In this document: piece by piece, positions 8,622 to 16,097 of the stretch | Layout of the letters: each line of letters opens with the position of its first letter | How positions within the stretch are numbered: position 1 is the stretch's first letter | NCBI RefSeq assembly: GCF_049647105.1 | Contig: NZ_JBARWZ010000059.1 | Span: forward strand, 1 to 64,000 | DNA from: Actinophytocola sp049647105 | GTDB lineage: Bacteria; Actinomycetota; Actinomycetes; Mycobacteriales; Pseudonocardiaceae | Length of the DNA: 64,000 nt | Direction of reading: 5' to 3' | The notes under the pieces: model-generated | What the model saw: the letters and a program-made list of their open reading frames with translations, nothing else | Databases searched by the model: none | What the model was told of the DNA's origin: nothing | Position numbers and translations under genes: made by a program

Positions 8622-9316
8622 TCCCCGCTGTCCAGCCGCAATCGGCGCTCGATGATCTCTTTCGCGACCTGGACCAGTGTCATGTGATGAGCGAACGCAT
8701 GGCCGCGGATCCGCAGCAACGCCTCGGCCAAGCTCACCCGCATGTCCACTGCGACCATACCCGTCGCCTGGTGCACCTCGGCCTGGATGTCGACCAGCCC
8801 CGGCAGTGTCAACGGAGCCACCCCGTGCACGTCGTCGAAGATCGTGTCGGTGGCCGCGTCCGCGAGCAGAAACGCGTCGGTCAACTGGGATGGTGTCAGT
8901 GACCCGGCCGACCGCCGGTGCAGCTCCAGCACGCCCAGCCGTACCCCACCGACCTGCAGGGGAAACGAGAACACCGCGGCGGCCCCCTCGGTGACCGCGT
9001 CCGAGGAGAACCCGGGCCAGCGGCCACCGTCCGTGGCCAGATTCGAGACCAGCACCGGGCGCCCCAGCTCGAACGCGTCGATGCACGGCCCCGAGCCCGC
9101 GGTAGCGGCAAGATCGTCCAGTCGCGCACCGAGCTCGTCGGAGGAGTAGACCAACGCGCCGCCGTCTTCCACGCTCGTGACGCCCAGAACTCGCACTCGC
9201 GCACCGGAGACGGCCAACTGGACCACGCACAGGTCACAGATACCTCGTAGCAGATCCGCCGCGTCGGTGTGCGCCGCGAGTTGAGCTTGCAGGTGCCTGC
9301 GCCGATCTGCGCTCAC
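8618..9316 (-). CDS. GAF and ANTAR domain-containing protein (upstream copy)
   Basis: A 232-residue paralogue of the next gene: GAF domain at about residues 15-160 (GSGPCIDAFELGRPVLVSNL) and ANTAR domain at about 165-225 (HQATGMVAVDMRVSLAEALL, then IRGHAFAHHMTLVQVAKEII). The start is GTG 9316 (VSADRRRHLQAQ). It is the first gene of a coupled pair, and its last codons overlap the GTG of the downstream copy. Two such proteins made together could form a heterodimer that loads on RNA hairpins (inference). The glycosyltransferase gene upstream on the same strand is 113 bases away, so it may be part of the same transcription unit. Confidence 0.87.
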   Translation of the reverse strand: MSADRRRHLQAQLAAHTDAADLLRGICDLCVVQLAVSGARVRVLGVTSVEDGGALVYSSDELGARLDDLAATAGSGPCIDAFELGRPVLVSNLATDGGRWPGFSSDAVTEGAAAVFSFPLQVGGVRLGVLELHRRSAGSLTPSQLTDAFLLADAATDTIFDDVHGVAPLTLPGLVDIQAEVHQATGMVAVDMRVSLAEALLRIRGHAFAHHMTLVQVAKEIIERRLRLDSGE

Positions 9317-9429
9317 GGCTCTGCCCCTTCTGCGCAGCCGACCCCGCGGCGGCGAGATCTGGCAGTCGACCGTACCCGGTTGGTGACAGGATGTCTTTGC
9401 GACGCTCGACGTGGACGGTGTCATGGCGG

Positions 9430-10509
9430 TCAGTGGTCGGGCTGCATGGCGGGGACCGACCGCCGGTGCGTCCTGCGCAGGGAGATGACGTCGGCGCCGT
9501 CTCGGGCGGTGGCGCCTGCGTGCCGGTAGGTGTTGAGGGTGTCGACCGCTATCTGGTTCCAGGAGTAGCGCGAGGCCGCCCGGTCGCGGGCGGTCGCGCC
9601 GTACTGCTGGAGCAGCACCGGGTGGGCAAGCAGTCTTCTCACGGCCTCGGCGAGCGCCCTCGGTCTGCGTGGCGCCACGAGCAGGCCGGTGATGCCGTCG
9701 ATGACGGTGTCGGCGAGGCCGCCGATGTCGTTGGCGACGACGGTGACCCCGCATGCCGCGGCTTGGAGCGCGGTGATGCCGAAGCGGGGGCGCCATGGCG
9801 TGGCGAGCACGATGTGGGCCGATCGCAGCAACGGCGGTAGTTCGGATCTGGTGACGGAGCGGCAGATCAGCAGTCGATCGGCCACACCCAGACGACTGGC
9901 GTACCTCCGCAGGTCCTTGGCGTGCGCGCCGTGGGGTGGCGAGCCCACGATGACGAGTTCGGTGTCCGGGACGCCGGCGAGCGCGGCCACCGCGGTGGCG
10001 AAGCCGGTGCTGGGGGTCAGGTCGCCGACGGCGACCAGCCGGTGGCGGAGGCCGATCGGCGGGTGGTCGCCGTCCGGAGTGAAGTGTTCGGTGTCGACGC
10101 CGTAGGGCACGACGGAGCACCGGCTTCGCGGCACCTTCCCGGCGACCAGTTCGAGGAGTTCGGCGGGATGGCTCACGATGACGCGGTCGGAGCGCAGGGC
10201 GATGTCGCGCTCGACCGTTCCGGTCGGCGTGTCCTCGGCGCCGCGGGCGCTGTGCACGACGGGGATCGCGAGGCCGCGGGCGGCCGTGACCGCGGCGACG
10301 CCCAGGCTCCGCGACCTGTTGTGCACGACCGCTGGCCGGGTGATGCGCCACTGGTCGGCGAGCCACGTGATCGCGTCGGTCTTCCTGCGATGGCCCCCAT
10401 GCGTGTTGTCGTGGACGACGACGTCGTGCCCCAGCCGGGTGAGGGCGGTCGCCAGGTCGGCGCTGTCCTGCCCGACTGTGGCGCCATCGGTGATCATCGC
10501 TATGCGCAT
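9430..10509 (-). CDS. Glycosyltransferase family 4-like protein with altered EX7E motif
   Basis: A 359-residue GT-B fold protein: N-terminal half with MRIAMITDGATVGQDSAD and HNRSRSLGVAAV, C-terminal half with VGDLTPSTGFATAVAALAG and a sugar-nucleotide site. In family GT4 the second half normally has E-P-FG-x-x-x-LEA; here it reads RPRFGITALQAAACG, so both glutamates of the EX7E motif appear replaced (P and Q). The enzyme may be inactive, use an unusual donor, or belong to a divergent subgroup. ATG 10509 has an AAGGA nearby; an in-frame GTG at 10560 is possible. It lies inside a signalling block (ANTAR, PP2C, STAS), and a copy of the shared promoter-leader element is 160 bases upstream. Confidence 0.8.
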   Translation of the reverse strand: MRIAMITDGATVGQDSADLATALTRLGHDVVVHDNTHGGHRRKTDAITWLADQWRITRPAVVHNRSRSLGVAAVTAARGLAIPVVHSARGAEDTPTGTVERDIALRSDRVIVSHPAELLELVAGKVPRSRCSVVPYGVDTEHFTPDGDHPPIGLRHRLVAVGDLTPSTGFATAVAALAGVPDTELVIVGSPPHGAHAKDLRRYASRLGVADRLLICRSVTRSELPPLLRSAHIVLATPWRPRFGITALQAAACGVTVVANDIGGLADTVIDGITGLLVAPRRPRALAEAVRRLLAHPVLLQQYGATARDRAASRYSWNQIAVDTLNTYRHAGATARDGADVISLRRTHRRSVPAMQPDH

Positions 10510-10668
10510 GGGCGAGGCATCCTTGTCCGGTGCCCGTTCGGTCAGGTCCGGGTGCGGCACAGTCTCACGCTGAGAACCGCTGTGGACACACTGTGCCGTG
10601 ATCGCCTGGCAGGCCGGGGAACGACGTGCGGGGATCGCATCGGTGCCGATGCGCCGGGGGGCCTTGTC

Positions 10669-10725
10669 GGGTTCCGTCGCTGGCGCGGGATCTGGGCACG
10701 TCCCGACGAACGTCGTCCCAGCGTA
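10669..10725 (-). promoter_or_regulatory. Shared promoter-leader element, copy A (upstream of glycosyltransferase)
   Basis: On the minus strand a -10-like TACGCT (10725-10720) is followed after exactly 8 bases by GTTCGTCGGG, then GTGCCCAGATCCCGCG and CAGCGACGG. The same arrangement occurs at 12691-12746 (minus) and 12772-12828 (plus), each time upstream of a gene in the same direction. Copy A is about 160 bases before the glycosyltransferase start. A common sigma factor, operator or leader RNA is inferred. Confidence 0.55.
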
Positions 10726-10776
10726 TGCCCGCTCGAGCGGGCGCGCACGGCCGCGCGGGCTGCGGCCCGTCAGCCG

Positions 10777-12651
10777 TTACTGGGTTTCGGCTTCTGGGAC
10801 ATGGACTACCAGTAGCGCTATGTCGTCGGGGTGGGTCGGGTGCGTGGTTTGGCGCAGGATGGTGTCGGCGACGTGCTGGGGATCCTCGGTGGTTGGCATG
10901 TCCGCGACCAGGGCGGCAAGGGCGTTGATCATGTCGTCGATGTCGACGCGGGGGCGCTCGACGAGTCCGTCGGTGTACAGCAGGACCGTGGTGCCGGGGG
11001 CGAGATGTACGCGATGGTCGGTCCGTGGCCGGGGGAAGGTGCTCGCGAAGCCGAAGAGGTGGTTGTGCGGGTGGAGGACCTCGGTGCGGTGGCCAGGATG
11101 GATCACAATCGGTGGTGAGTGCCCGGCGTTGGTCCAGGTCATGTCCCAGCCGCTGCCGGCCGGGGTGAGGTAGGCCAGCAGAGCGGTACCGGACGCGCCG
11201 ATGTCCAGTCCGCTGACGGCGTGGTCGAGTGCGCTCATCGCCGAGGCGGGGGTGGTGTCCGGCTGCCCTTGCCAGCACGCCTGACGCAACATGGCACGGA
11301 GCTGCCCCATGTCGGTGGCGGCCTGGATGTCGTGGCCGGTCACGTCGCCGACGACCACCGCGACCGTCGAGGCCTGCTCGGTGAGCGTGAACGCGTCATA
11401 CCAGTCCCCGCCGACTCGTTCGTCGGTGTCGGCCGGGATGTAGCGGGCCGCGAGCCGCAGTCCCGGCAGTTCCGGCAGGTCGGTGAGCATCGCCTGCTGC
11501 AGGTCCTGCGCGACGGTGATGCGGTGCTGCACGAAACGCGCCCGCCGAAGGGCGGAGGCGACGTACCCGGCGATCGTCGCGACGACGGCCTGCTCGAACT
11601 GGTCGTGGTCGTGCGGCTGGCCCCAGGCCAGTTCCAGCACACCGAGCACGCCGGTCGAGTCCGCGATCGGCGCGCAGGTCACGGCCACCAGCCCGGCATC
11701 GAGGTACTGGGCGGCGTAGTCGTGCCCGGCCTGCGCCGAGCGCAGATCGGGCACGTGCACCAGCCGTCGTTCCCGCACCACGCGGGCGGCGAGGGTCGCG
11801 CCGTCGGCGTCGAACTCGTTCCACTGACCGTCCGCGACCTCCGGGACCTCCTCGTCGTTCCCGGTGTCGCGCCGGTCCTCGGTCCGGGTCTGTTTCCCCA
11901 GGTCCTGGGTGACGACCAGGGTGACCCGAGAGGGTTTCAGGTCCCCGGCGACCAGGTCGTGGATCTGGGTGCGCAGATCGTTGACGCTCGTGACGTCGCT
12001 GAGTGCCTGGGAGGCGGTGTGCAGCAGCTGGGAGCGGAGCAGCGACTGGGCGAGCCGGTCCTGGAGCTCCTTGGCGCGGACGCGTTCGATCCGCGCGTCG
12101 TGGAGGGCGAGTCGCAGGCGCAGTTCAGTGGCGCACGCGCGGGCCATGTCGCGCAGGATCGCCACCTCGGCGGCCGACCAGGCATGCGGCGCGGTGTCGA
12201 TGGCGCACAGCGACCCGAGCACGGTGCCGTTGGCGTCGATGAGTGGCATGCCCGCGTAGCCGACGACGCCGAGGTCGTCGATCGCGAGGTTGTCGAGCAG
12301 TGCCGGGTCAGCCCGGACGTCCTCGACCACCAGCGGCTCGCCAGAACTGACGACGTGCGGGCAGAGGGAGTGGGTCAGCGGCGTCTCCCGCGCACTCGCC
12401 TACGGCTGCGCCAACCCGCACTGACCGGGGAACACCTGCCGGTCCGCCTGGACGAGGGACACCACTGCGACCGGCACACCCAGCAGGTCACGCACCCGGT
12501 GTGCGAAGTACTCCATGTCGGCGTCCGGTCGTGGCCCGAGGCCGAGGTCGGCCAACGCGCGTAACCGGTCGTCGTGTCCCGAGGTGCTGGTTCCCAACAG
12601 TCGACCCGTCCCAATCGGCTCGAGCTGAGCGTCATGTGTCAGCTGCGGCAT
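10777..12651 (-). pseudogene. GAF-GAF-PP2C (SpoIIE/RsbU-type) phosphatase interrupted by an in-frame amber codon
   Basis: The frame encodes a 624-codon protein: GAF domain (about codons 20-165), second GAF (about 190-345) and a PP2C/SpoIIE phosphatase domain with GGDWYD, VVGDVTGHD, YTDGL and HPDDIALL motifs, which bind the two metals. Such enzymes dephosphorylate STAS anti-anti-sigma proteins, and a STAS gene is adjacent and divergent. Codon 84 is TAG (12402-12400), exactly where related GAF domains have tryptophan in the GLAxPW motif (here GLAQP-stop-ASARETPLTHSLCPH). Both sides are in the same frame, so it is a single TGG-to-TAG change, not a frameshift. ATG 12651 has GAGG seven bases upstream. 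A shorter product could start at GTG 12330 and keep the second GAF and PP2C domains. A sequencing error is also possible. Confidence 0.8.
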
Positions 12652-12690
12652 GTCGTGCCTCAGACGTTCTGACATCGACAGATTGGTCAG

Positions 12691-12746
12691 GGATCCGTCG
12701 CTGGCGCGGTGTCTGGGCCCGCCCCGACGAACTCCGTGTCATCGTA
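12691..12746 (-). promoter_or_regulatory. Shared promoter-leader element, copy B (upstream of PP2C phosphatase)
   Basis: Minus strand: TACGAT (12746-12741), 8 bases, then GTTCGTCGGG, GCGGGCCCAGACACCG and CGCCAGCGACGGATCC. It lies 40 bases before the phosphatase start. Copy B is back to back with copy C: the two -10-like hexamers are 25 bases apart and point outward, so they probably form a divergent promoter pair for the phosphatase and the STAS gene. Confidence 0.6.
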
Positions 12747-12771
12747 GCTCGCCGGGCCGGGGGTGCGGGGT

Positions 12772-12828
12772 TATGGTGAGTTTCTGTTCGTCCGGTGGTG
12801 CCCAGATCCTGCGCTCGCGGCGATTCGT
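12772..12828 (+). promoter_or_regulatory. Shared promoter-leader element, copy C (upstream of STAS gene)
   Basis: Plus strand: TATGGT (12772-12777), 8 bases, then GTTCGTCCGG, TGGTGCCCAGATCCTGCG and CTCGCGGCGATTCG. It starts about 107 bases before the STAS start. The first part of the core (GTTCGTC through GCCCAGAT) matches copies A and B best; the distal part is more diverged. Confidence 0.55.
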
Positions 12829-12832
12829 CCGT

Positions 12833-12862
12833 CCTTCCGTCCTGGTGTTCGTGGACGGAAGG
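12833..12862 (+). promoter_or_regulatory. Leader hairpin next to the STAS ribosome-binding site
   Basis: Perfect 10-base arms CCTTCCGTCC and GGACGGAAGG flank a 10-base loop. The 3-prime arm is directly followed by TGAGGAG, the Shine-Dalgarno of the STAS gene, so folding could limit ribosome access or serve as an attenuator. There is no U-tract. Confidence 0.5.
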
Positions 12863-12878
12863 TGAGGAGCCGATCGGT

Positions 12879-13319
12879 GTGGCTTCGAACGTCATTCACT
12901 TTCCGGGGGACGACGGTTCCTGGAGTGGGGGGTCGCATGTGCCGCCCGCCGGTGACGGGCAGTTCGTTCGCCTGCTGAGCACCCAGCGGTTGTGCCGGGG
13001 CGGGTCGGAGTTGGTCGTCCGGGTCGCGGGCAATGTCGATGTCACCACCGTGCCGACACTCGCCGAGGGGTTCGACCGCGCGCGGCACCAGGTCCGCGCT
13101 GTCGATGACGGCCTCGGCATCGTGGCCGACCTGCGTGCGGTGGGTTTCCTGGGTGTCGCGGGATTGTGGGCCCTCGTTCGTGCCCGCGAGGCGTGTCTTG
13201 GCGACGGGCTGGACCTTCGAGTCGTCGCCGAACACGCGGCGGTGGTCTCGCCGTTGACGCTGACCGGCTTGGATCGTGTCCTCAACCTGCGGTCCGGCAC
13301 GGGGATGGGTCCCGGTTAG
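12879..13319 (+). CDS. STAS domain protein (anti-anti-sigma factor type)
   Basis: A 146-residue protein with one STAS domain at about residues 30-135: ELVVRVAGNVDVTTVPTLAE, then GIVADLRAVGFLGVAGLWAL, the strand-loop-helix where family members carry the phosphorylatable serine. Here that position reads VGFLGVAG rather than the usual V-x-F-x-D-S-S/A-G, so the phosphorylation serine seems absent and regulation may differ. STAS proteins bind anti-sigma kinases and free sigma factors. GTG 12879 has GAGGAG nine bases upstream. It is divergent from the GAF-PP2C phosphatase gene, the enzyme class that normally activates STAS partners, and both have the same promoter-leader element. No anti-sigma kinase gene is visible in the window. 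Confidence 0.83.
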   Translation: MASNVIHFPGDDGSWSGGSHVPPAGDGQFVRLLSTQRLCRGGSELVVRVAGNVDVTTVPTLAEGFDRARHQVRAVDDGLGIVADLRAVGFLGVAGLWALVRAREACLGDGLDLRVVAEHAAVVSPLTLTGLDRVLNLRSGTGMGPG

Positions 13320-13342
13320 TGCTGGTTCCCTTGTCCTCCAGC

Positions 13343-13369
13343 GCCTCGCCGGAGGCAAACCGGCGAGGC
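13343..13369. terminator. Hairpin terminator after the STAS gene
   Basis: GCCTCGCCGG and CCGGCGAGGC make a perfect 10-base stem with a 7-base loop, 24 bases after the STAS stop. The next gene (MerR) is convergent and ends at 13529, so the hairpin can serve both. The rest of 13320-13528 holds no convincing gene. Confidence 0.65.
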
Positions 13370-13528
13370 AAACGCGACCGGTGGAGCCACGTCGAGCGTC
13401 CCGAAAGCGCCCTTCGCGGGCACTGGCTGGGATGCGGACTGCTCGCGGCGGCGCCCAATCGCGAAGGTTCGGGGTTGCCGCCGCGGTCCGGTGGGGTGTG
13501 CCGTGTCGTGGCGGCACACCGCGCGGGG

Positions 13529-13861
13529 TCAGTCGGAGGGGTGGAGCTCGGTGTTGCGCCGCATGGCTTCGTGGAGCTGGTCTTCGAGGGTGATGATGCG
13601 GCAGGCCGCATCGATGGGGGTGCCCTGGTCGACCAGTTCCCGCACCCGTGCGGCGAGGCGCAGTTGGTGGCGCGAGTAACGGCGGTGTCCCCCGGCGGAA
13701 CGCTGTGGGTGGATCAGCCCGTTCTCGTCGAGGCTGCGCAGGAATCCCTGGGTGGCGCCCAGTATGTCCGCGGCCCGGCCCATCGTGTAGGCGGGGTAGT
13801 GCTCGTCGTCGAACTTTTCGCCCGCGTTTGGCGGGGGCAGGTTGGGTTGGTCAGGAATCAC
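13529..13861 (-). CDS. Short MerR family regulator
   Basis: A 110-residue protein that is mostly a MerR winged-helix domain: YTMGRAADILGATQGFLRSL for the helix-turn-helix, then GHRRYSRHQLRLAARVRELV for the wing and start of the dimerisation helix, and a short coiled-coil tail. There is no C-terminal metal- or ligand-binding domain, so it resembles the truncated HspR/SoxR-lacking-sensor type common in actinobacteria. The start is GTG 13861 with GGAGG upstream. A 34-base perfect palindrome lies 19 bases before the start and may be its operator. Targets are unknown. Confidence 0.8.
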   Translation of the reverse strand: MIPDQPNLPPPNAGEKFDDEHYPAYTMGRAADILGATQGFLRSLDENGLIHPQRSAGGHRRYSRHQLRLAARVRELVDQGTPIDAACRIITLEDQLHEAMRRNTELHPSD

Positions 13862-13879
13862 TCGACCTCCACATCACAA

Positions 13880-13913
13880 GGGACCCTGGTGCCGTGCACG
13901 GCACCAGGGTCCC
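13880..13913. promoter_or_regulatory. 34-base perfect palindrome upstream of the MerR gene
   Basis: The left half GGGACCCTGGTGCCGTG is the exact reverse complement of the right half, with no spacer; the centre is GTGCAC at 13894-13899. Its place directly before the MerR start suggests an operator for autoregulation, but it can also fold as a terminator-like hairpin for transcription coming from the amidase side. Confidence 0.55.
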
Positions 13914-14474
13914 AGGGGTTATGGGTTTACCATTGTCAACCGACCATGAGATCGGCTTCCTGTACCCGCATCGTCCGGTCGAGACTCGGATCGTGCGGGG
14001 ATCGCTTAGCTGTAACCGAGAACCACCTGCCAATCTGATGGGCCTTCGGTACCCGCCCGGCCTGACACGGCCGCGACGGGCGATCCAATGATTCGCCCTC
14101 TCCCTTCTGTTCAGCGTTTCTTGACCTGGTACCGCTGCGAGCGTCACGTGCAGGCACCCTGTGCCTTGACCGGTCCCTGCGCACGTGACCTCGTTGATCA
14201 GGAGTGCCGGCACTCCACTGACACTGACCGGCTCCGGCACACCTGACCGCCTTCATTCCTGTCCGGAGCCCGCACTGCGACCCCGGTACTGCCCGGTCAC
14301 CAACTGGAGTCTCGTCTGTTACCTGACTCCAGGCGGTCTGACCGTCTTGTCTCACCTCGCGGGTAGTTCGTCATCTCCCGCGCCTGCGCGACGTTGTCTC
14401 TCTCGGTACGAGGAGAACACTACACACACCCATCGGCGAATGTCTACCTCCGCCACCACAGATTTTCTCCGCCC
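13914..14474. other. Gene-free, palindrome-rich 560-base region
   Basis: No reading frame here looks like protein on either strand. The stretch has several strong inverted repeats: GAGTGCCGGCACTC (14202-14215), CTGGAGTC with GACTCCAG (14304-14330, 13-base loop) and GTCACGTG with CACGTGAC (14143-14189). The pentamer TGACC or its complement recurs about nine times, with two pairs spaced 19 bases apart (14167/14186 and 14225/14244). It lies between the end of the amidase gene and the start of the MerR gene, both on the minus strand. A structured non-coding RNA, a long leader or a decayed element are all possible; I recognise no known RNA family. Confidence 0.4.
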
Positions 14475-16037
14475 TCAGGCGGTGGGGAGGTACCTCGGCG
14501 GGTGGCGGACGGGGTTCGCGGTCTCGTAGGCGGCGGCCAGTGCCAGCACGGTGGCGTCGGACCAGCGGCCGGCGAAGAAGGAGACGCCGATCGGCAGTTC
14601 GCCCGCGTAGCCGGCCGGTACGGCGATGTTCGGGTAGCCGGACACCGCGGCGGGGCCCGACGACTCGAGCAGGAAGCCGTCGTCGCCGTGGCCGTAGGTG
14701 GTGCGCCACGCGGGGCCGTTGGTTGGGGAGACGATCGCGTCCAGGTTGTCGGCGGCCATTGTCTCGTCGATGGAGCGGCGGGCGAGCGAGGTGGCGGTGG
14801 CCCGCCACTGCTGGTAGGCCGGGTCGTCCGTGCCGGGGGCGGTCAGCGCCTGTTCGAACAGTTCCTGGCCGAACCTGCTCAGTTCCACCGGGTCCTGGCG
14901 GTTGAACTCGACCAGCTCGGCGAGGGTCTTCTGGACACCGGGCCTGCGTGCCAGGTACGCGGGCAGGTCCCGGGTGAACTCACTGATCAGCGCGGGCAAC
15001 TCGACCGCCCCGAACTCCTCCCGGTAGGGCAGGTCGACCTCGACCACGGTCGCGCCCCTGGCACGCAGTGTGGCCACCGTGCCCGCGACGACGCGGTCCA
15101 CGTCCTGATCGATCCCGGCCTGCCGCCAGACGCCGATGCGGGCACCGCGCAGCGCGCCGGGCCGCAGGAGTTTCGCGTAGTCGGCAGGCTGGCTCGCCGG
15201 GTAGTTCGCGGTCGCCGGGTCGGCGGGGTCGCGGCCCTGGAGCACCGACATGGTGATCGCGACGTCCACCACGTGCCGCGCCATCGGACCCGCCGTGTCC
15301 TGCTCGGCGGAGATCGGCGCGATGCCGGTGCGGCTGACCAGCCCGAGCGACGGTTTGTGCCCCACGACGCCGTTGTTGCCCGCCGGGCAGACGATCGACC
15401 CGTCGGTCTCGGTGCCGATGGCGACCTGGGCGAGCGAGGCCGCGACGCCGGCCCCCGAACCCGACGACGAGCCGCACGGGTTGCGGTCGAGCACGTAGGG
15501 GTTGTTGGTCTGCGCACCGACCCCGGACCAGCCGGAGGTGGCGTTGGTGGAGCGGAAGTTCGCCCACTCGGACAGGTTGGTCTTGCCCAGGATGACCGCG
15601 CCCTCGGCACGGAGCCGGTGAACGATCGTGGCGTCCCTGGCGGGCGCCTTGGCGAGCAACGCCCGCGAGCCCGCGGTCGTCGCGAGCCCCCGGGTGTCGA
15701 TGTTGTCCTTCAGCAGCACGGGAATTCCGTCCAGCGGACCCCGGGTATGGCCGGTCCGCCTGCGGCGGTCGCTGGCCGCGGCCTGCGCGAGCGCACTCCT
15801 GTCGACCGTGAGCACGGCGTGGATCTTGTCGTCCAGTGTGCGGATCCGGCCGAGGTAGGTTCTGGTGAGCTCGACCGACGTGAGCAGACCGCGGTCCATC
15901 AACGTCTGCAGTGTGGGGATGGTGGCCGAGTCGAGGTCGAGACCCGGCCGTCCGGTGCCCGCCGCCGAGGACGGCACCGGCACGGCCACCGCGATGGCGA
16001 ACACCACCAGGACTGAGAACATTCGTGAGACGCGCAC
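14475..16037 (-). CDS. Secreted amidase-signature family hydrolase
   Basis: A 520-residue amidase-signature protein with a signal peptide (hydrophobic residues 6-24, cleavage probably after SSAAG). The Ser-cisSer-Lys triad is visible: Lys110 in VLLKDNIDT, the glycine/serine loop CGSSSGSGAG at 188-197 holding the cis-serine, and nucleophile Ser214 in GTETDGSIVCPAG. These enzymes hydrolyse amide bonds, sometimes in peptides or aryl amides, and this one acts outside the cell or at the envelope. The substrate is not predictable. Start GTG 16037 is chosen over ATG 16022 because it supplies basic residues before the hydrophobic core. It is followed by the gene-free region at 13914-14474. Confidence 0.88.
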   Translation of the reverse strand: MRVSRMFSVLVVFAIAVAVPVPSSAAGTGRPGLDLDSATIPTLQTLMDRGLLTSVELTRTYLGRIRTLDDKIHAVLTVDRSALAQAAASDRRRRTGHTRGPLDGIPVLLKDNIDTRGLATTAGSRALLAKAPARDATIVHRLRAEGAVILGKTNLSEWANFRSTNATSGWSGVGAQTNNPYVLDRNPCGSSSGSGAGVAASLAQVAIGTETDGSIVCPAGNNGVVGHKPSLGLVSRTGIAPISAEQDTAGPMARHVVDVAITMSVLQGRDPADPATANYPASQPADYAKLLRPGALRGARIGVWRQAGIDQDVDRVVAGTVATLRARGATVVEVDLPYREEFGAVELPALISEFTRDLPAYLARRPGVQKTLAELVEFNRQDPVELSRFGQELFEQALTAPGTDDPAYQQWRATATSLARRSIDETMAADNLDAIVSPTNGPAWRTTYGHGDDGFLLESSGPAAVSGYPNIAVPAGYAGELPIGVSFFAGRWSDATVLALAAAYETANPVRHPPRYLPTA

Positions 16038-16097
16038 ACCGCACCTAAGCGCGTACCCATCCGGCCGTCAACCGAAGTCCGGCCGGTCTCAACACAG

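Noticed and set aside
12330..12402. Frameshift in the PP2C phosphatase gene
   Set aside because: Codon by codon reading shows both segments are in the same frame; the break is a TAG codon, not an indel.
13320..13528. Possible small gene between STAS and MerR genes
   Set aside because: No frame has a good start and protein-like composition; the stretch contains a terminator hairpin.
14381..14430. Resemblance of CTCTCGGTACGAGGAGAAC to the 23S rRNA sarcin-ricin loop
   Set aside because: The flanking bases do not follow 23S rRNA, which is highly conserved and would be easily seen.
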